A DNA stretch of 64,000 nt from positions 6,386,001 through 6,450,000 of the forward strand of contig NZ_RJKE01000001.1 of NCBI RefSeq assembly GCF_003751225.1. Direction: 5' to 3'. Below are positions 24,912-33,129 of the stretch, one piece after another (position 1 is the stretch's first letter; each line of letters opens with the position of its first letter). The DNA comes from Actinocorallia herbida. GTDB taxonomy: Bacteria > Actinomycetota > Actinomycetes > Streptosporangiales > Streptosporangiaceae. The position numbers and the translations under genes are program-made. The notes under the pieces are model-generated. The model saw only the letters and a program-made list of their open reading frames with translations, had not been told where the DNA came from and did not search any database.

Positions 24912-25223
24912 TCAGACGGCGGGGGCCTCTATGGAGAAGTCGATGGTTTCGCCTTCGGTGGAGGTGACGGTGACGATGACGGGGCGGGTCTGGCCTTCGG
25001 CGGTGGTGAGGGTGCAGGAGAGGGTGGCGCCGAGGGTGCCGGTGAGGTCGCCGGGGCAGTCGACGGCCTGGGGGGTGCCGCCGAGTTGGGGGGCGAGCTG
25101 GGTGGAGATCTGGGACTCGACGGCTTCCTCGTCGGCCTTGGCGGTGGTGGCGGAGAAGGAGCAGGCGGAGAGGGCGCCGGCCAGCAGGGCGGTGAGGATG
25201 ACGGGCTTGAGCACGGTACGCAT
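24912..25223 (-). CDS. DUF4333-type lipoprotein
   Basis: A 103-residue secreted lipoprotein. The N terminus (MRTVLKPVILTALLAGALSA followed by Cys21) is a signal peptide with a lipobox. The mature part has the DUF4333 pattern: a paired Cys region (AVDCPGDLTGTLGATLSCTL) and a C-terminal beta strand (ETIDFSIEAP). The family is common in actinobacteria, anchored outside the membrane, and has no known activity. It converges with the BMP-like gene, ending 11 bp from it. Confidence 0.8.
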   Translation of the reverse strand: MRTVLKPVILTALLAGALSACSFSATTAKADEEAVESQISTQLAPQLGGTPQAVDCPGDLTGTLGATLSCTLTTAEGQTRPVIVTVTSTEGETIDFSIEAPAV

Positions 25224-25344
25224 GGGAGATCCCCCGGTTCGTCATGAAACGCACCCTTGTGGGCACTCTCCGAGGGTCGCCGCGTAGGTGTCCCGCCCAC
25301 TACGGAGTGCGGTCCTGTTCGCTGAGGGTGGGGGAAAACGGGGG

Positions 25345-25911
25345 TCAGGGGAGGGTTTCGGTGAGGGCGCGGTAGAACGGGGGCAGGTCGGGGCGGAGTG
25401 CGTCCGTGCGGGGCTCGCCCACCCGGACCAGCATCCCGAGGGTGCGGCCGTCCGACCAGAAACAGCTGACGTGGGGGTCTTCGGTGTACGAATCGATGCA
25501 CAGGCCCGAGCCCGAGGAAGGCGGCATCTCGACGTCCTCGGGGTCGACGCCGAAGGGCCGCGCCGCCTCGCGGATCGGGTCGAGCACCGCGTCCGGCCGG
25601 CGCGCCAGCACGCCGCCGAAGAAGACCGTGGCCGGGGCGTCCGACGCGCCGACCTGCCGGTAGACGGCCGTGGTCGGGTAGGTGACGGCCTCGCGGACCG
25701 CGTCCGGGAGCGCCCCGAGGTAGAACTCGGGCCGGACTTCGTCCGTGGGATCGAGGTGCCACTCCCCCGAGGGCGCGGAGATCGTCGTGACGGGGGTGAA
25801 GCCGACGGGGCTCGGCTCGGGAGGCGGGCCGTCCGGGTCGGGCGCCCACGAACCGCACCCTGCGGCACACGCGAGAAGCGCCGCCATCGCACCCGCGTTC
25901 CGCAGCCCCAT
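25345..25911 (-). CDS. Putative lipoprotein of unknown function
   Basis: 188 residues. The start MGLRNAGAMAALLACAAGCG is a lipoprotein signal with probable lipidated Cys19, which is why the ATG at 25911 is chosen over upstream in-frame codons. The mature region is Pro-rich at first, then a globular domain with two Cys (SGLCIDSYTEDPHVSCFWSD) that could form a disulphide. I do not recognise the family. It lies 121 bp upstream of the DUF4333 lipoprotein on the same strand. Confidence 0.6.
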   Translation of the reverse strand: MGLRNAGAMAALLACAAGCGSWAPDPDGPPPEPSPVGFTPVTTISAPSGEWHLDPTDEVRPEFYLGALPDAVREAVTYPTTAVYRQVGASDAPATVFFGGVLARRPDAVLDPIREAARPFGVDPEDVEMPPSSGSGLCIDSYTEDPHVSCFWSDGRTLGMLVRVGEPRTDALRPDLPPFYRALTETLP

Positions 25912-26064
25912 GCCCCGACTCTGCCCGGTGCCGCGTCCTCCCGTCATGAGCGCCCGGTCCCCCGGGCCGGGGGACGCGCGCCGGGACGCGAACGGGACTC
26001 CGGGAGGACGCCGCGCAGGCACCGGACCTCCTGAAGCCGGGACATCCGTCTCCGCCGCCCAGGT

Positions 26065-26448
26065 TCAGCCGCCGGGCCGCTGGAACTCCGGCTGGTCGAG
26101 GACGCGGAGCCAGGTGCCGTCGGGCTGGCGGCGGGCGACCTGGGCGCGAGCGCCGGCGCCGTCGGACGGCGGGGTGGAGGTGAGCGCGAGGTCGCCGCTC
26201 ACGAGGGTCGGGAGCGGCGGCTCCGGGGTGAAGTGCGGGCGGGCCTCAAGGACCTTGGCCCACAGGGCGCGGATCGCCTCCCTGCCGACGGTCTGGGAGC
26301 CGGGTGGGAACGCCATCACGGCGTCTTCGGCGTAGAGGGCGGCCACTCCGTCGGCGTCGCCCTCGTTGGAGCGCTCGACGAACAGGCGGGTGAGGTCCTC
26401 CGGGCACTGGGCCTTCGTGTACTCGGCGTACTTGTCCTCGGTCATCAT
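26065..26448 (-). CDS. SnoaL/DUF4440-like NTF2-fold protein
   Basis: About 127 residues with the NTF2-like pattern (LFVERSNEGDADGVAALYAE, AVMAFPPG, VGREAIRALWAKVL). Such proteins are small cytoplasmic ligand-binding or isomerase-like proteins; the reaction is unknown. Two adjacent ATGs (26448 and 26445) follow GAGGAG; the second has the better spacing. It is divergent from a LysR-type regulator with a palindrome between them, which suggests direct regulation by it. Confidence 0.75.
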   Translation of the reverse strand: MMTEDKYAEYTKAQCPEDLTRLFVERSNEGDADGVAALYAEDAVMAFPPGSQTVGREAIRALWAKVLEARPHFTPEPPLPTLVSGDLALTSTPPSDGAGARAQVARRQPDGTWLRVLDQPEFQRPGG

Positions 26449-26518
26449 GGGTCTCCTCTGTCTCGTTGCTTCCCACTTCCCAGGGTGCGCCGCCCAGCAC
26501 CAGAAGTCCAACAGATTG

Positions 26519-26536
26519 TTCTTCTGGGAACTAGAA
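26519..26536. promoter_or_regulatory. Candidate LysR-type operator
   Basis: TTCT at 26519-26522 and AGAA at 26533-26536 frame a T-N11-A-type dyad in the 97-bp gap between the divergent SnoaL-like and LysR genes, 10 bp before the LysR ATG. The position is typical for autoregulation and control of the divergent gene. Confidence 0.4.
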
Positions 26537-26545
26537 TCACTGGTT

Positions 26546-27421
26546 ATGGAGATGCATCAGCTCGCGTACTTCGTGGCGGTCGCCGAGGAGCGGAACTTCA
26601 CGCGGGCCGCGGCACGTCTGCGGATCAGCCAGTCCGGGGTGAGCGCCCAGATCCGGCAGCTGGAGCGGGAGCTCGGGGCCGAGCTGTTCGACCGGGCGTC
26701 CCGCGCCGTCGCGCTCACCGCGGCGGGCAAGGCGGCCCTGGAGCCCGCGCGGGCCGTGCTCAAGGCCGCCGAGGAGGTCGCCCGCTCGGTGGACGACGTG
26801 CGCGGGCTGGTCCGGGGAAGCCTCACCGTCGGCATGGTCATCGGCTGCACGGTCACCCCTCTGTTCGCCGCCCTGGCCGATCTGAACGCGGGCCATCCCG
26901 GCGTCGAGGTCGCGCTGCTGGAGGACGCCTCCGACCGGCTCGCCGACGGCGTCCGCGCCGGCGTCCTGGACGTCGCGCTGCTGGGCACCGCCGTGCTCCC
27001 GGACGGGCTCGAATCACTGACGCTGATCAGCGAGCCCCTCGCCGCGCTCGTCCCGCCGGGCCACCCGCTGGCGGGCCGGGCGGAGGCGACCCTGGCCGAG
27101 GTGTGCGCCGGTCCCGTCGTCTGCATGCCGCCCGGCACGGGGCTGCGGACCGTCTTCGACCTCGCGTGCGCGGAGCGGGGCCTCACGCCGCACGTCGCGC
27201 TGACGGCCTCCGCGGCCGACGCCATCGCCGACCTCTCCGCCCGCGGCCTCGGGACGGCGATCCTCACGCCCTCCATGTCCGCCGCCTACACGGGCCGCCT
27301 TACCGCGCTCCCGATCTCCGACCTCTCCACGCCCGCCCTCCTGGCCCTGGCCTGGCGGCCGAACCCCTCCCCCGCCGCGCGCGCCTTCCTCACCCACGCC
27401 CGCGCCCGCTTCGGCCTCTGA
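26546..27421 (+). CDS. LysR-family transcriptional regulator
   Basis: 291 residues. The N-terminal winged helix-turn-helix is clear (MEMHQLAYFVAVAEERNFTR, AAARLRISQSGVSAQIRQLE), followed by the LysR substrate-binding domain from about residue 90. The start is the ATG at 26546, which fits the family N terminus exactly. It probably controls the divergent SnoaL-like gene and itself through the dyad between them; the inducer is unknown. Its stop lies 2 bp from the convergent response regulator stop. Confidence 0.92.
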   Translation: MEMHQLAYFVAVAEERNFTRAAARLRISQSGVSAQIRQLERELGAELFDRASRAVALTAAGKAALEPARAVLKAAEEVARSVDDVRGLVRGSLTVGMVIGCTVTPLFAALADLNAGHPGVEVALLEDASDRLADGVRAGVLDVALLGTAVLPDGLESLTLISEPLAALVPPGHPLAGRAEATLAEVCAGPVVCMPPGTGLRTVFDLACAERGLTPHVALTASAADAIADLSARGLGTAILTPSMSAAYTGRLTALPISDLSTPALLALAWRPNPSPAARAFLTHARARFGL

Positions 27422-27423
27422 CG

Positions 27424-28083
27424 TCAGGGTGACGGGGTGATGAGCCCCGTCTCGTAGGCGTGGATGACGAGGTGGATGCGGTCGCGCGCGTCGAGTTTGG
27501 TGAGGAGCCTGGCGACATGGGCCTTGGCGGTCGCCGGGCTGATGACGAGTTCGTCGGCGATCTCCGCGTTGGAGCGGCCCCGGGCGACCAGGGAGAGCAC
27601 CTCGCGTTCCCGGTCGGTGACCGACGTGGGGAGCGGCACCGCGCGGCGCTCCGCCGCTCGCGGCCGGGCGGCGAACTCGGTGATCAGCCGACGGGTGACG
27701 CCCGGGGCGAGGAGCGCGTCGCCGCCCGCCACGATCCGGACCGCAGCGAGGATCTCCTCGAGCATCATGTCCTTGACGAGGAAGCCGCTCGCCCCGGCCC
27801 GCAGCGAGCCGTACACGTACTCGTCGTCGTCGAACGTGGTGAGCATGAGCACACGGGTGCCGGGCAGCTCCGCGGTGATCGCGCGGGTCGCGCCGATGCC
27901 GTCGGTGCCCGGCATCCGGATGTCCATGAGGACGACGTCGGGCAGCTCCCGCCTGGCCAGCTCGATCGCCTCCCGGCCCGTGGCGGCCTCGCCCACGAGG
28001 ACGAGGTCGGGGGTGTCGGTGAACAGCACGCGCAGGCCCGCCCGTACGAGGGGCTGGTCGTCGGCGAGCAGCACCCGGATCAT
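27424..28083 (-). CDS. NarL/FixJ-family response regulator
   Basis: 219 residues: receiver domain with the acidic pair in MIRVLLADDQ, phosphoacceptor Asp in DVVLMDIRMPG (about residue 54), Thr in MLTTF, Lys in FLVKD. The C-terminal LuxR-type HTH (TDREREVLSLVARGRSNAEI) lies at about 155-210. It is the partner of the kinase just upstream, whose stop overlaps this ATG by 4 bases. Target genes cannot be read from sequence. Confidence 0.94.
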   Translation of the reverse strand: MIRVLLADDQPLVRAGLRVLFTDTPDLVLVGEAATGREAIELARRELPDVVLMDIRMPGTDGIGATRAITAELPGTRVLMLTTFDDDEYVYGSLRAGASGFLVKDMMLEEILAAVRIVAGGDALLAPGVTRRLITEFAARPRAAERRAVPLPTSVTDREREVLSLVARGRSNAEIADELVISPATAKAHVARLLTKLDARDRIHLVIHAYETGLITPSP

Positions 28084-29222
28084 CGGGCCGTTCCCGCCAG
28101 CGGCAGCCGGGCCTCGACCCGGAAGCCGCCCGTCTCCCTCGGGCCCGCGGTGAGGCTGCCGCCGAGCAGCCCGGTCCGCTCGCGCATGCCGAGCAGACCG
28201 TAGCCCGCCGGCTCGCCGGACGGCCCGGCCCCCTCGTCGGCGACCTCCACGACGAGCTCCTCCTCCCCGAAGCCGAGCGACACCCGGCAGCTCCCGGTCC
28301 GCGCGTGCCTGACCACGTTGGTGACGGACTCCTGGACGATCCGGAACGCGGCGAGGTCCACCTCGGCGGGCAGGTCGCGCCGCTCCCCCGTCCATCGGAC
28401 GTCCACCGCGACGCCCGCGTCGCCGGTGGTGCGCACGAGCCGGTCGAGCCCGGCGAGGCCCGGCGTGAGCGCGTCGACCGGGTCGGCTCGGCGCAGCGCG
28501 CCGAGCATCCGCCGCAGGCCCGCGAGGGTCTCCCTGCTGCTCTCCTCGATGGCCGCGAGCGCGTTGCGGGCCTCGGCCGGCTGGGTGTCGATGACGCGCC
28601 CGCCGACGCCGGCCTGGATGGCGATGACGCCGATGCTGTGCGCGACCATGTCGTGCAGGTCGCGGGCGATGCGCAGCCGTTCGGCGGCGACGGCCTCGGC
28701 CGCGGCCCGCTCGGCGAGCTCTTGCGCGTGCCGCCGGTTCTGCCGCACCGTGGCCCCGCCCAGCCAGGCCAGTGGCACCGCCAGCGCGGCGACGGCGAGC
28801 AGCAGGGTCAGCACCGGGCCCGGATCGGCGAGCACGAGCACGCACGCGAGCTGGACGGTGATCGCGGCGCCGAGCGCGGTGAGCGACACCCACCGCGGCC
28901 GGGTGAGCGCGATGGCGGCGACGGCGCCGTCGACGAAGACGGCGAAGAGCAGTGCGATCTCGGGTTTGGGCATTTCGAGGGCGGCGGCCGTCCACGCCGT
29001 GAGGAGCGCGGCGAGCGCGAACAGCGGCGCCCGCCGGACCAGTGCGAGCACGGCGAGGGTGAGCACCGCCGAGGGCGCCACCTCCACGAGCCCGAACCCC
29101 GAGCGCCCCGAGTGCACGGAGAAGAACAGCACAGGTGGGTAGACCACGGCCGACACCACCAGCAGGGCCGTGGCGGCCGCCGAGTTCGCCCCCCGCCGCA
29201 GGTACCGCGCGATCGCTCCCAT
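28080..29222 (-). CDS. Membrane sensor histidine kinase (HisKA_3 type)
   Basis: 380 residues: about five N-terminal membrane segments (residues 20-170), a short coiled linker, the HisKA_3 motif with phospho-His in RIARDLHDMVAHSIGVIAIQ, and an HATPase domain (VQESVTNVVRHARTG, then GYGLLGMRERTGLLGGSL). This is the DesK/NarX-like type that pairs with NarL regulators; the downstream gene overlaps by 4 bases. The ATG at 29222 is used because upstream residues do not look like protein. The large palindrome at 29256-29289 lies 33 bp upstream. Confidence 0.9.
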   Translation of the reverse strand: MGAIARYLRRGANSAAATALLVVSAVVYPPVLFFSVHSGRSGFGLVEVAPSAVLTLAVLALVRRAPLFALAALLTAWTAAALEMPKPEIALLFAVFVDGAVAAIALTRPRWVSLTALGAAITVQLACVLVLADPGPVLTLLLAVAALAVPLAWLGGATVRQNRRHAQELAERAAAEAVAAERLRIARDLHDMVAHSIGVIAIQAGVGGRVIDTQPAEARNALAAIEESSRETLAGLRRMLGALRRADPVDALTPGLAGLDRLVRTTGDAGVAVDVRWTGERRDLPAEVDLAAFRIVQESVTNVVRHARTGSCRVSLGFGEEELVVEVADEGAGPSGEPAGYGLLGMRERTGLLGGSLTAGPRETGGFRVEARLPLAGTAR

Positions 29223-29255
29223 GCGCTCGATCGTAACGACGGCGCGCCCGGCGGA

Positions 29256-29289
29256 CATCCGCCGCGAGGCGTACGCCTCGCGGCGGATG
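29256..29289. repeat. 34-bp perfect palindrome
   Basis: The left 17 bases (CATCCGCCGCGAGGCGT) are exactly reverse-complemented by the next 17 with no spacer. It sits between the citE operon end and the histidine kinase start. It could act in termination together with the next hairpin, or as a regulator site for the kinase operon. Confidence 0.6.
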
Positions 29290-29292
29290 GAC

Positions 29293-29327
29293 GGCCGGGG
29301 ACGCCCTCACCCAGGGCGTCCCCGGCC
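29293..29327 (-). terminator. Perfect 15-bp stem-loop after the citE operon
   Basis: GGCCGGGGACGCCCT (29293-29307) pairs with AGGGCGTCCCCGGCC (29313-29327) across a 5-base loop, 77 bp downstream of the citE stop. This is a very stable actinomycete-style terminator without a T run. With the adjacent 34-bp palindrome it separates the catabolic operon from the two-component operon. Confidence 0.7.
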
Positions 29328-29403
29328 TGCCGCGTCCGGGCCGGATACGTGACCGTCCGGGGCGTTTGTCCATGACGGCCCCGGTCGGCCCGGACGCGGC
29401 GGT

Positions 29404-30237
29404 CTAGCGGGCGGCGGCGAGGACGCGGCGGGCCTGCCGGACGACCGCCTCGTCCACCATCCGGCCGCGGTCGTCCACGACGACGCCCTCCCCCGCCGCG
29501 GCGAACCGGGCGACGAGGTCGCGCGCCCGCGCCAGCTCCGCGCCGGTCGGCGTGAACACCTCGTGCACGACCGGGAGCTGGGCGGGGTGGACGCACGCGC
29601 GGCCGTGGAATCCGAGCCTGCGCAGCGCGTGGCTCGACGCGCGCAGCGCCTCCGGGTCGGCCAGCGCGGTGCTGACGGGGCCGAGCGGCGCGGCGATCCC
29701 GGCCGCCGCCGAGGCGAGCACGACCTGCGACCGCGCCCACAGCAGCTCCCGCTCGTCGGGTCCGGGATCGACGCCGAGGTCGGCCTTGAGGTCGGCCTCG
29801 CCGAGCTGGAGCCGGACGACGCGCGGCGCGCGGGCCAGCGCGGGCGCGGCGAGCACCGCCGCCGCGCTCTCCAGGATCGGGCTGAGCGCGATCCCGGGGA
29901 AGCCGGCGAGCGCCGCGTCGACCTCCCCGAGCCCCTCGACGGTCTCGGCCTTGGCGACGCAGACGCCCGTCACGTCCGGGTGGGCGACGGCCGCCAGATC
30001 GGCGAGCCCCGCCTCCCCCGGGTTGATCCGGATCCACACCTGCGGCCCGCCCGAAGCGCCTCCCCCGGCGAGCCAGGAGGCGACGGCCTCGCGCGCCGCC
30101 TCCTTGGCCGGCGGGGCGACCGCGTCCTCCAGGTCCACGATGAGGGAGTCGGCCCCGTACCCGGCGGCCTTGGCCAGCTTGCGCGGCTGGTCGCCGGGCA
30201 CGTACAGGGCGGACCTGACGGGGTCAGTCCCGGCCAT
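29404..30237 (-). CDS. CitE-like HpcH/HpaI-family lyase
   Basis: 277 residues with the citrate lyase beta-subunit-like pattern: RSALYVPGDQPRKLAKA, then ADSLIVDLEDAVAPPAK (metal/CoA site), LSPILESAAAV and LQLGEADLKADLG. Stand-alone CitE-like enzymes cleave or form C-C bonds of acyl-CoA thioesters (citramalyl-, malyl- or 3-hydroxy-3-methylglutaryl-like CoA). As the last gene of an operon with a CoA-transferase, it is the likely final cleavage step. The ATG at 30237 overlaps the upstream gene by 14 bp, implying coupling. Confidence 0.82.
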   Translation of the reverse strand: MAGTDPVRSALYVPGDQPRKLAKAAGYGADSLIVDLEDAVAPPAKEAAREAVASWLAGGGASGGPQVWIRINPGEAGLADLAAVAHPDVTGVCVAKAETVEGLGEVDAALAGFPGIALSPILESAAAVLAAPALARAPRVVRLQLGEADLKADLGVDPGPDERELLWARSQVVLASAAAGIAAPLGPVSTALADPEALRASSHALRRLGFHGRACVHPAQLPVVHEVFTPTGAELARARDLVARFAAAGEGVVVDDRGRMVDEAVVRQARRVLAAAR

Positions 30238-31693
30238 ACGGACGGGCCAGGAACTTGCCGGACGGCTCCCCGACGACCTTGCCGGCGTCCAGGATCCGCT
30301 CGCCGCGCAGGAACGCGTCGGTGACCTTCGCACCGAGCTCGAAGCCCTCGAACGGGGTGTACTCCTGGGTGGACTCGGAGTCCTCGGCCCGGACCGTCCA
30401 GGTGGCGTTCGGGTCGACCAGGGCGATGTCGGCGTCGTAGCCGGCGGCCAGGACGCCCTTGCCGCGCAGGCCGTACCGGACGGCGGGGTTGTAGGAGGTG
30501 AGGGCGGCGATCCGGCCGAGCGGGACGCCGCGCTTGCGGCCCTCGGACACCATGCCGGGCAGCAGGTACTCGGCGCCGCCGAAGCCGGACTTGGCGAGGA
30601 ACACGTCCTCGCGGTCGGACCCGAACTTGGCCTCGTCGCGGCAGCAGGCGTGGTCGGACACGACCCAGTCGATCGTGCCGTCGGCGATGAACGACCACAG
30701 GGCCTCGACGTCGTCGCGGCCGCGCAGCGGCGGGTTCACCTTGCCGCCGATGCCGCTCGCGGTCTCGATGTCGGCGAGGAGGTGCCCGACGGTGACCTCG
30801 CGGCGGAAGTCGATGTGCGGGAAGGCCTGGGACATGCGGACCGCCGCGTCCACGGCCTTGAAGCCGGAGAGGTGCAGCAGGTTGATCGTCGGCAGGCCCG
30901 TCTCGTGCGCCAGGTAGGAGGCGATGGAGACGGCGAGGCCCTCGGAGTGCGGCGGCCGCGAGGCGCTGTAGGCGGCGAGGCCGCTCAGCGAGCCCTCCTC
31001 CTCCACGATCTTGGTGTAGGCGCTCATGATCTCGGCGGTCTCGCAGTGCAGCGACAGCGAGATCTCGTCGGCCAGGTGCGGGAACTTCTCGCGGGCGGCC
31101 TGGATGCCGCGCATGACGAACTCGAAGTGCGCGTAGTCGTACCGCTCGCCCTCGGGGGTCATGAGGAAGCTGCTCTGGTCGGCCGAGCGCCCGTGCAGGC
31201 CGTGCGAGCCGTAGAACATGAAGATCTTGAACGAGGTCACGCCGAACTTCTCGACGAGGTCGGGGATCTCGGTGATGTGCTGCTTGCTCATGGGCGCGAG
31301 GTGGAAGGCGTAGTCCACGTGCGCGCGGCCCTGGGAGGCGGCCAGGACCTCGGGGAAGAAGTCGGTGTAGGGCCCGCCCTTGTTCAGGTAGTACTGGCCC
31401 GTGCGCATGTACGTCAGCGCGGTCGTCACGCCGCCCTGCGCGCTGGCGCGGGACTCGGTCACGGTGTCGTCGGCGAGCGGGTTGTAGATGCCCCAGTGCT
31501 GGTGGGCGTCGACCACGCCGGGGAACGCGAGCTTCCCGCCGCCGTCCACGACCTGGCGCGCGCCCGCGGTGTCGATGCCGGGGGCCACCTCGACGATCTT
31601 CCCGTCGCGCACCGCGATGTCCGCGGAAATCGGCTCGTCCCGGTCATGGCTGACGACCGCGACGTTCTTCACGACCAGATCGAACTCACTCAA
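30224..31693 (-). CDS. Dihydropyrimidinase/hydantoinase-like cyclic amidohydrolase
   Basis: 489 residues of the amidohydrolase superfamily: His64 and His66 in VDAHQHWG, the carboxylatable Lys in TSFKIFMFYG (about 154), His in LSLHCE, His in LLHLSG and Asp in VVSDHACC. All ligands of a binuclear metal centre are present. Relatives open cyclic amides or imides (dihydropyrimidines, hydantoins, allantoin); here it predicts ring opening of an N-containing ring. It starts with TTG at 31693, with AGGAGAA upstream; its first codon overlaps the stop of the MmgE/PrpD gene. Confidence 0.85.
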   Translation of the reverse strand: MSEFDLVVKNVAVVSHDRDEPISADIAVRDGKIVEVAPGIDTAGARQVVDGGGKLAFPGVVDAHQHWGIYNPLADDTVTESRASAQGGVTTALTYMRTGQYYLNKGGPYTDFFPEVLAASQGRAHVDYAFHLAPMSKQHITEIPDLVEKFGVTSFKIFMFYGSHGLHGRSADQSSFLMTPEGERYDYAHFEFVMRGIQAAREKFPHLADEISLSLHCETAEIMSAYTKIVEEEGSLSGLAAYSASRPPHSEGLAVSIASYLAHETGLPTINLLHLSGFKAVDAAVRMSQAFPHIDFRREVTVGHLLADIETASGIGGKVNPPLRGRDDVEALWSFIADGTIDWVVSDHACCRDEAKFGSDREDVFLAKSGFGGAEYLLPGMVSEGRKRGVPLGRIAALTSYNPAVRYGLRGKGVLAAGYDADIALVDPNATWTVRAEDSESTQEYTPFEGFELGAKVTDAFLRGERILDAGKVVGEPSGKFLARPYGRD

Positions 31694-33129
31694 CGTGCTT
31701 CTCCTATCGATGCTGCGGGGGTCGGGAACTCCGCCAGCGGGCGGAGCAGGTCGCTGACGCGCGCGAGGCCGGACAGCCCGGCGACGCCCTCGGTGACCAG
31801 GGCGGCGGCCTCCTCGGTCAGCCGCCCTGCGGTGTTGTCGCGGAACTTGCGGCCCAGTTCGGCCTCGGACAGCGGGCGGGCGGGGCCGCCGCGGTTGGCC
31901 AGGACCTCGGCGCGCCAGGTGCGGCCGCCGGAGTCGACCGCGGTGAGGATCGCGGGGAACTGGGCGGGGAAGATCGCGGTGGCCTGCGGGTCGGCGACCA
32001 CCTCGACCTTGGCCATGAGCGCCCGGCGCAGCGGGTCGCGGGCCAGTGCGTCGGTGTAGTCGTCGAGCCCGGCGCCCAGGCCGCCGCCGCCGAGCAGGCC
32101 GGTGGCGACCGCGTAGGGGCCGCTGAACTGGGCCTGGTAGCCGGTGTCGGGCGCCCGCTTGACCTCGATGGGCTCGCCGATCGTCCGGATGACGGGGGCG
32201 GGCACGCCCAGCACGAGGCGCTCCACCCGGTCCGGGTCGAGGCCCTCGGCGCGCAGCCGCGCGGCGGCGTCGACGGCGGTGTGGGTGAAGTGGTTGGCGG
32301 GGTAGGGCTTGAAGAAGATGCCGGGGACGGCCCATGCGTCGCCGAGCCCGCGGGTGATCTCCTCGGGGAAGTACTCGCCGCGCAGGAACGCCTGGAAGAA
32401 CCCGAACCGGCCCTCCAGGACGGTCGGCGGTCCGGTGAAGCCGCGCCGGACGAGGTCGGCGGCGGTGACGGCCGAATGCGCCGCCCAGCCGCAGTGCAGC
32501 CGCTTGACGGTGCCACCGGTGCGGTTGGCCTCGATGAGCCCCGCCGCCATGGAGGCGGTGACGCCGAGGCAGTCGAGCAGCCCTTCGGAGTCCAGGCCGA
32601 AGAGCAGGCCCGCCGCGACCGCGCCGCCGAGGGCGCCGCAGATGGACGTGGCGTGCTGGCCGTGCTCGAAGAAGACCGAGTTCCCCGCCTCGGCGTCGTA
32701 GCCGGCCATGCCGAGCCGGACGCAGATCTCCAGGCCGACCGCGACGGCCCGGACGGTCTCCGCGCCGGTCGCGCCCGCGAGTTCGGCGGCGGCCAGGGCG
32801 GCGGGCACGACCGAGGCGCTCGGGTGCAGCACCGATGGCAGGTGGGTGTCGTCGTAGTCCAGGGAGTGGGCGAGGACGCCGTTGGCGAGCGCGGCGAGCG
32901 GCGCGGGCACCTTGTCAGGTCCGCCGCCGATGACGGTGGCCTGCGGCGCGCCGCCCTGGTCGCGGACGTAGCCGACGATGGCGGCGCTGGTCTCCAGCCG
33001 GTGCGCGGCGACGCAGAGGCCGAGCACGTCCAGGATCCGCTGCCGGACGCTGGTCTCGACCTCGGGGGGCAGGTGGCGGGTCGCCGTGGCGAACTCGGCG
33101 AGCGTGCGGCCGAGGGTGGGCTCTGCCAT
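31690..33129 (-). CDS. MmgE/PrpD family protein
   Basis: 479 residues. The family pattern is plain: LAHSLDYDDTHLPSVLHPSA (about 85-105), AVAVGLEICVRLG, GGTVKRLHCGWAAHSAVTAA and FFKPYPANHFTH. The family includes 2-methylcitrate dehydratase, cis-aconitate decarboxylase and iminodisuccinate epimerase-like enzymes acting on small polycarboxylates. Here it probably isomerises or dehydrates a dicarboxylic intermediate between ring opening and CitE cleavage; the exact reaction is inference. The ATG overlaps the cyclase stop in TGATG. Confidence 0.87.
   Translation of the reverse strand: MAEPTLGRTLAEFATATRHLPPEVETSVRQRILDVLGLCVAAHRLETSAAIVGYVRDQGGAPQATVIGGGPDKVPAPLAALANGVLAHSLDYDDTHLPSVLHPSASVVPAALAAAELAGATGAETVRAVAVGLEICVRLGMAGYDAEAGNSVFFEHGQHATSICGALGGAVAAGLLFGLDSEGLLDCLGVTASMAAGLIEANRTGGTVKRLHCGWAAHSAVTAADLVRRGFTGPPTVLEGRFGFFQAFLRGEYFPEEITRGLGDAWAVPGIFFKPYPANHFTHTAVDAAARLRAEGLDPDRVERLVLGVPAPVIRTIGEPIEVKRAPDTGYQAQFSGPYAVATGLLGGGGLGAGLDDYTDALARDPLRRALMAKVEVVADPQATAIFPAQFPAILTAVDSGGRTWRAEVLANRGGPARPLSEAELGRKFRDNTAGRLTEEAAALVTEGVAGLSGLARVSDLLRPLAEFPTPAASIGEAR

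Noticed and set aside
30224-32335. Extended dihydropyrimidinase-like frame running into the MmgE/PrpD gene
   Set aside because: The upstream part is antisense-quality sequence in the wrong frame of MmgE/PrpD; the TTG at 31693 has a ribosome binding site and begins the conserved domain.
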